The notes beneath the pieces were generated by a model. That model made no database searches and was not told the DNA's origin. It worked only from the letters and a program-made list of their open reading frames with translations. A stretch of DNA of 64,000 nucleotides, taken from contig NZ_CP025198.1 of the NCBI RefSeq assembly GCF_003325455.1, positions 310,001 to 374,000 on the forward strand, given 5' to 3'. Below, piece after piece: positions 41,398 through 49,735 of the stretch (position 1 is its first letter; each line of letters opens with the position of its first letter). The translations under genes and the position numbers were made by a program. This DNA comes from Acidipropionibacterium virtanenii. Lineage in GTDB: Bacteria > Actinomycetota > Actinomycetes > Propionibacteriales > Propionibacteriaceae.

Positions 41398-41868
41398 TCA
41401 GGTCAGCTTCCGCACGGCGTCCACGATCCCGGGCATCGCCGCCTCGATGGCCCTCAGCGTCGCGACGAACTGGGAGTCGGGGCCGTACCAGGGATCCGGC
41501 AGCGGCGTGCCCGGTCTCTTCGAAGGATCGAAATCGCTGATGAGACGCAGGTTGTCGGCCACCGGGGAGAGCCGGCGCATGGCCTGGACGTGCATCGGCT
41601 CGGCGGCGATCACCAGATCCGCGTCCGCGATCTCCTCGGCGTCGATCTGGTGGGCGGTGTGGCCCGACGCGTCGTAGCCTGCCCGCTCCAGCACCGCCTT
41701 GGCGCGACGGTCCATGGGGGCGGGCCCCTCCTCGTCGCTCACCCCCGCGCTGGTCACCCGCGCCGGCACCCCGGCGTCGTCCAGCCACTTCCTCGCCACC
41801 CGCTCGGCCATCGGGGAGCGGCAGATATTGCCCCAGCAGACGAAGACGACGGACGGTGTGTGGCTCAT
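41398..41868 (-). CDS. Low-molecular-weight protein tyrosine phosphatase
   Basis: The 156-aa enzyme has the P-loop VCWGNICRSPMAE (CX5R, residues about 10-17) and the general-acid loop LPDPWYG. It dephosphorylates tyrosine (or arginine) residues; actinobacterial relatives include PtpA. The ATG at 41868 follows AGGAG. The much longer upstream reading frame is not used. Confidence 0.92.
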   Translation of the reverse strand: MSHTPSVVFVCWGNICRSPMAERVARKWLDDAGVPARVTSAGVSDEEGPAPMDRRAKAVLERAGYDASGHTAHQIDAEEIADADLVIAAEPMHVQAMRRLSPVADNLRLISDFDPSKRPGTPLPDPWYGPDSQFVATLRAIEAAMPGIVDAVRKLT

Positions 41869-41967
41869 GAGGGTCTCCTGGTCGGTGCGCGGTGGCACCA
41901 CGCTATCGGGTCGGCATCGGGTCGGTCCGAGGGCCGCGGCAGTGCTGGATCCGGACCCGGATGAGGT

Positions 41968-42039
41968 GGCCGATCTCCCGACAGTGACCCTTTTCCGGTC
42001 TGATCGGGACGGAAACCCCGAACTGTCGGGAGATCGGCC
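41968..42039. repeat. Hairpin repeat, family B copy 2
   Basis: GGCCGATCTCCCGACAGT (41968-41985) is perfectly complementary to 42022-42039, with a 36-nt loop. Inside the loop, CCTTTTCCG and CGGAAACCCC repeat the core seen at 32492-32547. This copy lies in a divergent intergenic region, so it is not simply a terminator. Confidence 0.6.
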
Positions 42040-42090
42040 GTTCGCCCACCGCGGGCAGGGGCCCATCTGGTGAATCGCAGCGAAGGGGCA

Positions 42091-42096
42091 TAGTCT
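42091..42096 (+). promoter_or_regulatory. -10 box of the ABC-exporter operon
   Basis: TAGTCT ends 7 nt before an ATG at 42104 that opens a five-codon ORF; the exporter gene itself starts 102 nt further on. Confidence 0.45.
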
Positions 42097-42103
42097 CGGT
42101 TCC

Positions 42104-42121
42104 ATGCTTCAACACTCCTGA
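42104..42121 (+). CDS. Five-codon leader ORF
   Basis: ATG at the leaderless position is followed by Leu-Gln-His-Ser and a stop. It could be a regulatory upstream ORF for the ABC exporter mRNA or a chance feature. Confidence 0.25.
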   Translation: MLQHS

Positions 42122-42205
42122 CCTGCGGCCACGCGCGGATCACCGTCCAGAGCCGCGCCCGGCACCCGCAGACCGATCCGAACCGATCCGCTCAGGAGCA
42201 CCTCT

Positions 42206-44131
42206 ATGTCCTCGGACACCCGCGCCACCCCGACGATCTCCGCCGGTGCGCCCGGATCGGGTCGCATCAGCACCGAGGTGGCGACCCTCTACGGCGACGC
42301 CCTGGACCGGGCGCCGGCGCTGGCCCCCAGGCGCACCGCCAGAAGGTTCGGCAATCTTCTGCGCTTCCTGCCCTACCTGAGGCCCTACGCCACCCGGTTC
42401 GTGCTCATGGTGGTCTTCGCTGTCGCCTCCACCGTGGCCGGGATCGTCACACCGCTGGTCACCCAGCGGGTCGTCGACGGCCCGATCCGCGACTCCCAGC
42501 ACCGCGGCCTCTACACGCTCGGCGCCGCCGCCATCGCGATCGGCATCGTCGAGGCGGTCTTCATGTTCTGGCGGCGCTGGGTGGTGGCCCGCGGCACCCT
42601 GGGCACCGAGACCGGAATCCGGCTCGACCTCTACGCCAAGCTGCAGCGGCTGCCGCTGGGATTCCACACGCAGTGGGAGTCGGGCCAGCTGCTCAGCCGC
42701 ATCATGAACGACCTGTCGACGGTGCGGCGGTTCCTCGGCTTCGGGCTGCTGTTCATGATCATGAACCTGCTGCAGATCGTCATCACCACCGCCCTGCTCC
42801 TGCGCATGTACTGGCCGCTGGGGCTGGTGGTCGTGGTCTCGGCGGTCCCCATCGTGTGGCTCTGCCTGGTCAACGAGCGCCAGTACACCAGGCTCTCGCG
42901 CACCATCCAGGATCAGACCGGCGACGTCGCCTCGGCCGTGGAGGAGTCGGTCGGCGGGCTGCGGGTGATCAAGGCCTTCGGTCGCCGCGAGCACATCTTC
43001 GAGGGATTCGACGGCAGGGCCACCGACCTGTGGCGCACCAGCATGGCGAGAGTGCGCCTCACCTCCTGGTTCTGGACGGTGCTGGAGGCCATCCCCAGCC
43101 TCACCCTGGTGGTGGTGCTCGGGTTCGGGGCCCTGGCAGTCGGCCACCAGCGCATCTCGCTGGGCACCCTGGTCGCCTTCATCACGCTGATGCTGAGCAT
43201 CGTGTGGCCGATCGCCTCGCTGGGATTCCTGCTGTCGATGACCCAGGACTCGATGACCGCCGCCGACCGGATCAGCGAGATCTTCGACGCCACCGAGACC
43301 ATCCGCGACGGCTCCCTGGCGCTCGAGCATCCGGAGGGCCGGCTCACCTTCTCCGACGTCTCCTTCCGATTTCCCGACGGCGACGCCGACGTCCTGGAGC
43401 ACCTGAACCTGGAGATCGAACCGGGGCAGACGATAGCCCTGGTCGGCGGGACCGGCTCGGGCAAGACCACCCTCACCGCCCTGGTGCCGCGACTGGCCGA
43501 CGTGACCGGCGGCGCGATCCGCATCGACGGCGTCGACATCCGGGATCTGCGGGTCGCCGAGCTGCGCTCGATCGTGGCGACCGCCTTCGAGGACGCCACG
43601 CTGTTCTCGATGAGCGTGCGCGAGAACCTCACCCTCGGGCGCTCCGACGCCACCGAAGCAGAGATCGTGCAGGCCCTCGACGTCGCCCAGGCCGGATTCG
43701 TGCACGACCTGCCCTGGGGTCTGGACACCCGGATCGGGGAGCAGGGGATGAGCCTGTCCGGAGGCCAGCGTCAACGTCTGGCGCTGGCCCGGGCGGTGCT
43801 CGTCAAGCCGCGCATCCTGGTCCTCGATGACACCCTCTCGGCGCTGGACATGGAGACCGAGGCGCTCGTCGAGGCGGCCCTCAAGCGCGTCCTGGTCGGG
43901 GTCACCGGGATCGTGGTGGCCCACCGGGCCTCCACCGTGCTGCTGGCCGACAAGGTGGCGATGCTGTCGGAGGGCCGCGTGTCCCATGTGGGCACCCACG
44001 CCGAGCTGCTAGCCACCGTCCCCGAGTACCGGGAGCTGCTGAGCGCCGACTACGACGCCGAGACCGGCATCACGCCGAACGGGGACGCAAGAGGATCCGA
44101 GGATGACGAGGAGGTGCTGGACCGTGGCTGA
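42206..44131 (+). CDS. ABC exporter subunit 1 (membrane domain fused to degenerate ATPase)
   Basis: The 641-aa half-transporter has six membrane helices (about residues 55-345) and an ATPase domain with Walker A GGTGSGKTT and signature LSLSGGQRQR. In Walker B, VLDDTLSALD, the catalytic Glu is Asp. That pattern is typical of the non-catalytic half of heterodimeric exporters such as BmrC/BmrD or LmrCD. The partner gene overlaps its end. The substrate (drug, lipid or peptide) is not known. The ATG at 42206 follows CAGGAGCACCTCT. Confidence 0.88.
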   Translation: MSSDTRATPTISAGAPGSGRISTEVATLYGDALDRAPALAPRRTARRFGNLLRFLPYLRPYATRFVLMVVFAVASTVAGIVTPLVTQRVVDGPIRDSQHRGLYTLGAAAIAIGIVEAVFMFWRRWVVARGTLGTETGIRLDLYAKLQRLPLGFHTQWESGQLLSRIMNDLSTVRRFLGFGLLFMIMNLLQIVITTALLLRMYWPLGLVVVVSAVPIVWLCLVNERQYTRLSRTIQDQTGDVASAVEESVGGLRVIKAFGRREHIFEGFDGRATDLWRTSMARVRLTSWFWTVLEAIPSLTLVVVLGFGALAVGHQRISLGTLVAFITLMLSIVWPIASLGFLLSMTQDSMTAADRISEIFDATETIRDGSLALEHPEGRLTFSDVSFRFPDGDADVLEHLNLEIEPGQTIALVGGTGSGKTTLTALVPRLADVTGGAIRIDGVDIRDLRVAELRSIVATAFEDATLFSMSVRENLTLGRSDATEAEIVQALDVAQAGFVHDLPWGLDTRIGEQGMSLSGGQRQRLALARAVLVKPRILVLDDTLSALDMETEALVEAALKRVLVGVTGIVVAHRASTVLLADKVAMLSEGRVSHVGTHAELLATVPEYRELLSADYDAETGITPNGDARGSEDDEEVLDRG

Positions 44132-46001
44132 CACCGACCGGCGCGGCAGCGCCGAAACCGACACCGACTGGCGCGGCAGCGCCGAAACCGACACCGACTG
44201 GCGCGGCGTCGCCAACGAGGAGGCCGCTGAGGTCTCCGCCCAGGCGTCGAGCTTCCTGAAAGCCCGAAGCCGGGCCCTGCTGTGGGACCTGCTGCGTCCC
44301 TACCGCAGGCTGCTGTGGGTGCTGGTGGCGGTCGTCGTGGTCGAGAACATCACCCGGCTGCTGCCGCCATGGCTGGTGAGGCGCGGCATCGACCTGGGCA
44401 TCCGGTCCCTGCTGGACACCGGCTCTGGCCGCGTCCTCGCCGAGATCGTCGTGGCCATGCTGGCGGCCCTGGTCACCCAGGTGATCACACGTGTCCTCTT
44501 CCTGAGGCTCTCGGGACGGATCGGCCAGAACGTGCTGCTCGAGCTGCGCCGGCGTGTGTTCGTGCACTTCCAGAGGCTCGACGTCGCCTTCCACGACCGC
44601 TACACCTCCGGGCGCGTGATCTCCCGGATGACCAACGACACCGACGCCATCTCCGAGCTCATGGAGCAGGGATTCGACGGTCTGGTGTCGGCGGTCCTCA
44701 CGCTGGTCGGCACCGGCGTCATGCTGCTGGTGATGGACTGGCGGCTCGGACTGATCTGCCTGGCCTCCCTGATCTTCGTGTCGGCGCTCATCACGTGGTT
44801 CTCCCACGAGTCCAGCCGCACCTTCCGCGAGGTGCGCAACGCCTCGGCCGCGGTGATCATGCACTTCACCGAGACGATGGCGGGCATCAGGGCCGTCCAG
44901 GCCTACCGGCGGGAGCCGCGCAATCAGGAGATCTTCACCGAACTGTCCGACCGCTACCGGGCGATCAACGTGCGCTCGTTCCGGATCTTCGCGATCTTCA
45001 TGCCGGGCATCCGGCTGATCGGCAACGTCACGATCGCCCTGATGCTGCTGATCGGAGGATGGTTCGTCATCAAGGGCTGGTCAACGGTCGGGGTGCTCAC
45101 CGCATTCCTGCTGTACCTGCGGCAGTTCTTCGAGCCCCTCACCGACATCGGCGAGTTCTACAACACCTTCCAGTCCGCCTCGGCCGCCCTGGAGAAGCTG
45201 TCCGGGGTGCTCGATGAGAAGCCCGGAGTGCCCGAACCCGAGGACCCGGTCCGGATCGAGCACGCCGAGGGCAGGATCGATCTGGATGGCGTCACCTTCG
45301 AGTACGCCCCGGGCCGGCCGGTGCTGCCCGATCTCGACCTGCACATCCCGGCCGGCCAGAACCTCGCCCTGGTCGGCACCACGGGCGCCGGAAAGACCAC
45401 GATCGCCAAACTCATCGCCCGGTTCTACGACCCCACCGCGGGCCAGGTGACCCTCGACGGGATCGGGCTGGACCGCATCGGCGACGAGGACCTGCGCCAG
45501 GCGGTGGTGATGGTGACCCAGGAGAATTTCATCTTCAACGGCACGATCGCCGACAACATCGCCTTCGGCCGCCCCGGGGCCGGCCGGCAGGAGATCGAGG
45601 AGGCGGCCCGCACGGTGGGCGCCCACGAGTTCATCACCGCGATGCCGGAGGGCTACCAGACCGACGTCTCTCAGCGGGGAGGACGCCTGTCGGCCGGGCA
45701 GCGTCAGCTGGTGGCCTTCGCCAGGGCCTTCCTCGCCGACCCGGCCGTCCTCATCCTCGACGAGGCGACCTCGTCGCTGGACATCCCGTCGGAGCGGCTC
45801 GTGCAGCGCGCGCTGCGCACCATTCTCGCCGACCGGACCGCCGTGATCATCGCCCACCGGCTCTCCACCGTGGAGAATGCCGACCGGGTGCTGGTGCTGG
45901 GGGAGGGGAGGATCCTGGAGGACGGCGCCCCCGAGGAGCTGAGACGCCGCGGAGGCCGCTACGCCGATCTCCACAAGGCCTGGGAGGAGTCGCTGCTGTG
46001 A
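44124..46001 (+). CDS. ABC exporter subunit 2 (membrane domain fused to catalytic ATPase)
   Basis: A 625-aa half-transporter with six membrane helices and a full ATPase: Walker A GTTGAGKTT, signature LSAGQRQLVAFARA and Walker B LILDEATSSLD with the catalytic Glu. GTG 44124 is preferred because GAGGAGG stands 9 nt before it and the stop of subunit 1 overlaps it. The first 30 residues come from a 30-bp tandem repeat (TDWRGSAE units), absent from related proteins as far as I know. It forms a heterodimer with subunit 1. Confidence 0.88.
   Translation: MADTDRRGSAETDTDWRGSAETDTDWRGVANEEAAEVSAQASSFLKARSRALLWDLLRPYRRLLWVLVAVVVVENITRLLPPWLVRRGIDLGIRSLLDTGSGRVLAEIVVAMLAALVTQVITRVLFLRLSGRIGQNVLLELRRRVFVHFQRLDVAFHDRYTSGRVISRMTNDTDAISELMEQGFDGLVSAVLTLVGTGVMLLVMDWRLGLICLASLIFVSALITWFSHESSRTFREVRNASAAVIMHFTETMAGIRAVQAYRREPRNQEIFTELSDRYRAINVRSFRIFAIFMPGIRLIGNVTIALMLLIGGWFVIKGWSTVGVLTAFLLYLRQFFEPLTDIGEFYNTFQSASAALEKLSGVLDEKPGVPEPEDPVRIEHAEGRIDLDGVTFEYAPGRPVLPDLDLHIPAGQNLALVGTTGAGKTTIAKLIARFYDPTAGQVTLDGIGLDRIGDEDLRQAVVMVTQENFIFNGTIADNIAFGRPGAGRQEIEEAARTVGAHEFITAMPEGYQTDVSQRGGRLSAGQRQLVAFARAFLADPAVLILDEATSSLDIPSERLVQRALRTILADRTAVIIAHRLSTVENADRVLVLGEGRILEDGAPEELRRRGGRYADLHKAWEESLL
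44130..44208 (+). repeat. 30-bp tandem repeat at the 5' end of exporter subunit 2
   Basis: Units at 44130-44159 and 44160-44189 differ by one base; a partial third unit follows. The unit length keeps the frame, so copy-number changes would alter only the length of the N-terminus. Confidence 0.75.
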
Positions 46002-46030
46002 AGACCCTTCCGGCGATGAGGATGCGGTCG

Positions 46031-46036
46031 TAGGCT
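46031..46036 (+). promoter_or_regulatory. -10 box of a leaderless promoter
   Basis: TAGGCT ends 6 nt before the ATG at 46043. Confidence 0.45.
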
Positions 46037-46042
46037 CGGCCC

Positions 46043-47119
46043 ATGACCCCTGTCAACCCCGCGAGGGGCGGCACTCTGTCGGTGGCGATCGCCACGCCGC
46101 TGCCCGACGACGAGGACCTGTGCGCACTGATGCGCCGCATCGAGCCTCGCCTGTCCGTCGAGTACCGTCCCGACCTGCTGCCGCCGATGCGCTGGCCCGC
46201 CGACCACTCGGGAGATCCCGGCTGGCGTCGGACCGACGCCCAGCAGAACGAGTTCGACCGCCTCCTCGCCGCCGCCGACGTCCTCTACGGATTCCCCGAC
46301 GGCGATCCGGCCTCCCTCAGGGCGGCCGTGCAGGCCAACCCCGGCCTGAAATGGGTGCAGGGAATGGCCGCCGGAGCGGGAGCCGCCGTCGCCGAGGCTC
46401 ACCTGTCCGCCGAGGACCTGCAACGGGTCGTGTTCACCACCTCGGCGGGCGTGCATGCCGACAACCTCGCCGAGTTCGCGGTCTTCGGTGCTCTGGCAGG
46501 GCTGAAGGACCTTCCCCGGCTGGCCGCCGACAAGGCCTCGCGCACCTGGCCGGAGCGCTGGCCGATGCGCCAGCTCTACGACGCCACCGTGCTCGTGCTG
46601 GGCCTGGGGGAGATCGGCCGAGCCTGCGCCGCCCGGTTCAGCGCCATGGGGGCGCGCGTCATCGGCTGCAACCGGACGGTGCGGACGGTGCCCTGGGTCG
46701 AGGACGTCTACCCTGTCGACGACCTGCCGGAGGCGGCCCGTCGCGCCGACATCATCGTGGTGGCGCTGCCCGCCACCGCGGCCACCGAGAAGCTCGTCTC
46801 CGCCGATGTCATCGGGAGGCTGCGGCCCAAAGCCATGGTGATCAACGTGGGACGGGGGTCCACCGTCGACGAGGACGCCCTCATCGACGGGCTCCGCTCG
46901 GGGGCGCTGTCCTACGCCGCCCTCGACGTGTCCACGGTCGAGCCGCTACCGGTCGGCTCCCCCCTGTGGGGCCTGGACAACGTCCTCATCAGTCCTCACA
47001 CCGCCACCCTCGATGCCCGTGAGGACCGACGGATCGCCGAGCACTTCGCCGCCAACGCCACCCGGCTGCTCAACGGCGAGCCGATGACCCACGTCGTCAA
47101 CACCGTCGAGTTCTACTGA
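46043..47119 (+). CDS. D-isomer-specific 2-hydroxyacid dehydrogenase
   Basis: The 358-aa enzyme has the NAD-binding LGLGEIGRACAARF (about residues 193-206), NVGRGSTVDEDAL and the catalytic His in LISPHTATLDARE. The substrate-binding segment TTSAGVHADNLAEF resembles phosphoglycerate- and glyoxylate-reductase-like members. The exact substrate is unknown. It has its own leaderless promoter after the ABC exporter. Confidence 0.87.
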   Translation: MTPVNPARGGTLSVAIATPLPDDEDLCALMRRIEPRLSVEYRPDLLPPMRWPADHSGDPGWRRTDAQQNEFDRLLAAADVLYGFPDGDPASLRAAVQANPGLKWVQGMAAGAGAAVAEAHLSAEDLQRVVFTTSAGVHADNLAEFAVFGALAGLKDLPRLAADKASRTWPERWPMRQLYDATVLVLGLGEIGRACAARFSAMGARVIGCNRTVRTVPWVEDVYPVDDLPEAARRADIIVVALPATAATEKLVSADVIGRLRPKAMVINVGRGSTVDEDALIDGLRSGALSYAALDVSTVEPLPVGSPLWGLDNVLISPHTATLDAREDRRIAEHFAANATRLLNGEPMTHVVNTVEFY

Positions 47120-47150
47120 GCGGGTCTCCGGTACGGCGGCGTGACGACGT

Positions 47151-49487
47151 TCAGGCCGCCGTTGCGGGCGTCCCGGAATCCTGGGGGACGCCGGCGACCG
47201 GGACGGGACCGGTCGGCTCCCCGGGTTTCGGCTCGGGGCTCGTCACATCACCCGACTCATCCGGCGACGCCGGGTCGGTAGCTGCACTGGTCGGTGCCGG
47301 GCTCGTCGTCGCGTTCGCCGGCACCGGGTCGGTCGCCGCGTCCGGCGGTGCCGGGCTGGTCTGCGTGCTGGTCGGTGCCGGGCTGGTCTGCGTGCCGGTG
47401 GGTGCCGGGCTCGGCGTCGTGCTGGGCGGCACGGGGGCTGCCGGTACGGGATCCGTCGGTACGGTGATCCGGATCTGTGAGCGGACCACTGTGCCCGAGC
47501 CCGGGAACTCGAAGCGGACGACGGCGTCACCACTGGTCAGGCCGTGCTCGGCGGGTACTGCGAAGGTCACGGTGGATGTGCCCCCGGTGACCGGTGCGCT
47601 CGCCACCTTGACCTTGCGGCCGTTCTGCACGAGGTAGGCCGTGACGCTGCGGTTCCTGACGGCTTCCCGGCTGGTCAGATCCACCGTGTCGGGGGCGGCG
47701 CCGCCGGTCCTCGGCATTCCGAGCGTGAAGGTAGCCGATCGGCCGTCGCCGGCCACCGAGGAGGTGACCGGCACCGCCTGCTTGGCGAATGAGGGTTCCA
47801 GGGTTCCCCTCGTCCGGATCCAGCTCACCCAGGACTCCAGATCCACCTTTCCGGTGTCGACCGGTCTGGCCCCCTTCGCCAGCTCGGTGAAATCGTCGCC
47901 CCCGTCGATGAGGAATGTTCCGGACCCGATGGTGTAGGTGCCTTTCGGATCGACCGGTCGTCCGTTCAACCAGATCGAGGTGATCCGCCTGCCCAGGGTC
48001 CTGGATTCGTCATAGGTGTAGGTGACATTGCTCGACATCCCCAGCTGCAGGTAGGCCCGGGACGGCGTGCCTCCACCGGAATCGGTCCGCCACTGCTGCT
48101 CGAGCATTCGTCGGAACTGGTCCCCGGTGACCTTCTTGGTGGCCAGCGTGTTCGCGAAGGGCAGGACCTGCGCGGCCTCTTTGTATGTCACCTGTCGATT
48201 CAGCAGTGAGGCCCTGGTGCCTCCAGGATTCTGCAGCCCGATGAAGTTGGGATCATTTCTTCCGAGGGTGTCTTTGTACATCTGCGCCACCATGTTCGAC
48301 AGCGTCGACTCCCGGTTGCGCACCTCGTTTCCGTAGGAGGTGTCCGTCGAATCGGCCGCAGTGGTGACGGGGGACGACGTCGTGCTGATTCTCCGCTGTC
48401 CCAGAGCGTCGGCCTGACGGGCGGCGTCATCGGCCAGCCGCTGGATGGCCGAGATCGTGGGGTTCGAGGACTGGACCCGGGAGGCCGCCGGAACCAACGA
48501 GTCGCTGGTCGAACAGACTTTCCGCCTGGCGGAGTCGTACCCGATCCGCACCTTCGCCAGGCCGGCGCCGGCGGACTCGGCCTGCATGAGGGGCGCGCCG
48601 GTCCGGGTGCGCCACGAGTACTGGCGGCCGGTGTGCCCGGTGAAGACGACATCGACGTCGCGGCTGGTCTTCTCGACGATCGGCGAGAAGTCCGTGCTCT
48701 GCGGGCTCGGGGAGGCCGTATCACCGCCGGCGGCCTCGTGATAGGCGGCCACGACGATGTCGGCGCCGTTCTTCTTGAGCATGGCCGCTTCGGCATTCAC
48801 GGCCGCCACGGGATCCGATATCTCCAGGCCGCTGATACCGGCGGATGCCACGAGGGAGGACAGATTCTTCGTGATCGCCCCGACCACACCGATCTTCAGC
48901 CCACCGCGATTGATGATGGTCGAGGCCGACAGCGGCGACGCGATGGTGCCGGTGCTCGTCTTCCTCACATTGGCGCCGAGATAGGGGAAGTCCCCGTCGA
49001 TATGGGGAACGATGCGATCGCGCAGATCGGAGAAACCCCGGTCGAGGTCATGATTCCCCACCGCCGAGGCGTCCACCCCTGCGACCTTGAGGATGTCGAG
49101 GGCCGGAAGATCCTCCTGGGTCGCGGACTCGAAGGGCGACCCGCCCACATTGTCGCCCGCGCTGAGCAGCAGGACGTTGCTGTCCCCGACACTGGTCCGT
49201 TCCCGGACCACCGGGGTGAACAGCGCTGCAGCGTTGCCGATGTGGCCCTGGAAGCCGTTGAAGCTGAACATCGACAGCGTCCGGTCGGGTGTGCAGATGG
49301 AGGTCGTCGAGGAGGGGTCGGACGGCGACGGAGCGGCCTGGGCGGTGCCGGCCGTGGCGGCGAGCAGCGCGGCGGTGCACACCGCGATCAGTGCGGTGCG
49401 CACCCTCCGGACGGCCGTGCCCGGGAGCCGGGATCGACGACACCGTGGATCGGCGTCGTGACCGGGACTGCTCGGACTCTGACTCAT
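47151..49487 (-). CDS. Secreted 5'-nucleotidase/metallophosphatase-like protein with degenerate metal motifs
   Basis: A 778-aa precursor: signal peptide to about residue 52 (ending TAGTAQAA), a calcineurin-like domain, a 5'-nucleotidase C-terminal substrate domain (about 370-560), a beta-sandwich, and a Pro/Thr/Ser-rich tail without an LPXTG signal. The family motif NDxHG reads FNGFQGHI, losing Asp and His, and GHTH reads GHTG. SAGDNVGGS, AVGNHDLD and AYHEA are kept. Activity is therefore doubtful. The ATG at 49487 follows AAGGGA. Confidence 0.8.
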   Translation of the reverse strand: MSQSPSSPGHDADPRCRRSRLPGTAVRRVRTALIAVCTAALLAATAGTAQAAPSPSDPSSTTSICTPDRTLSMFSFNGFQGHIGNAAALFTPVVRERTSVGDSNVLLLSAGDNVGGSPFESATQEDLPALDILKVAGVDASAVGNHDLDRGFSDLRDRIVPHIDGDFPYLGANVRKTSTGTIASPLSASTIINRGGLKIGVVGAITKNLSSLVASAGISGLEISDPVAAVNAEAAMLKKNGADIVVAAYHEAAGGDTASPSPQSTDFSPIVEKTSRDVDVVFTGHTGRQYSWRTRTGAPLMQAESAGAGLAKVRIGYDSARRKVCSTSDSLVPAASRVQSSNPTISAIQRLADDAARQADALGQRRISTTSSPVTTAADSTDTSYGNEVRNRESTLSNMVAQMYKDTLGRNDPNFIGLQNPGGTRASLLNRQVTYKEAAQVLPFANTLATKKVTGDQFRRMLEQQWRTDSGGGTPSRAYLQLGMSSNVTYTYDESRTLGRRITSIWLNGRPVDPKGTYTIGSGTFLIDGGDDFTELAKGARPVDTGKVDLESWVSWIRTRGTLEPSFAKQAVPVTSSVAGDGRSATFTLGMPRTGGAAPDTVDLTSREAVRNRSVTAYLVQNGRKVKVASAPVTGGTSTVTFAVPAEHGLTSGDAVVRFEFPGSGTVVRSQIRITVPTDPVPAAPVPPSTTPSPAPTGTQTSPAPTSTQTSPAPPDAATDPVPANATTSPAPTSAATDPASPDESGDVTSPEPKPGEPTGPVPVAGVPQDSGTPATAA

Positions 49488-49735
49488 CACGTTCCCTTGG
49501 CTGAGGTGACCGGGTGTGCCTCATGGAGAGGTACCGGGAGCAAGTGTCCGCCACTTGAACGGTCCAGAGGAAGGGTTCTGTCAGAATCGGTGTGAGTTTT
49601 AACCAGTTCTCAGATTCGACGGCCGTGTCCCGCAATCAAACCCTGGCAAGGACGGACATTGTACACATCGGAGCGCTGAGGGGGAAGCTACGGCTTGCTG
49701 AGATGTGATTTCATGCCCGTCTCGGTGCCCGATCC

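Noticed and set aside
42140-43999. 619-codon minus-strand open frame
   Set aside because: Antisense of ABC exporter subunit 1; the translation is low-complexity His/Asp/Gly.
44130-44208. CRISPR-like repeat
   Set aside because: Units are directly adjacent with no spacers and lie in frame within a protein gene.
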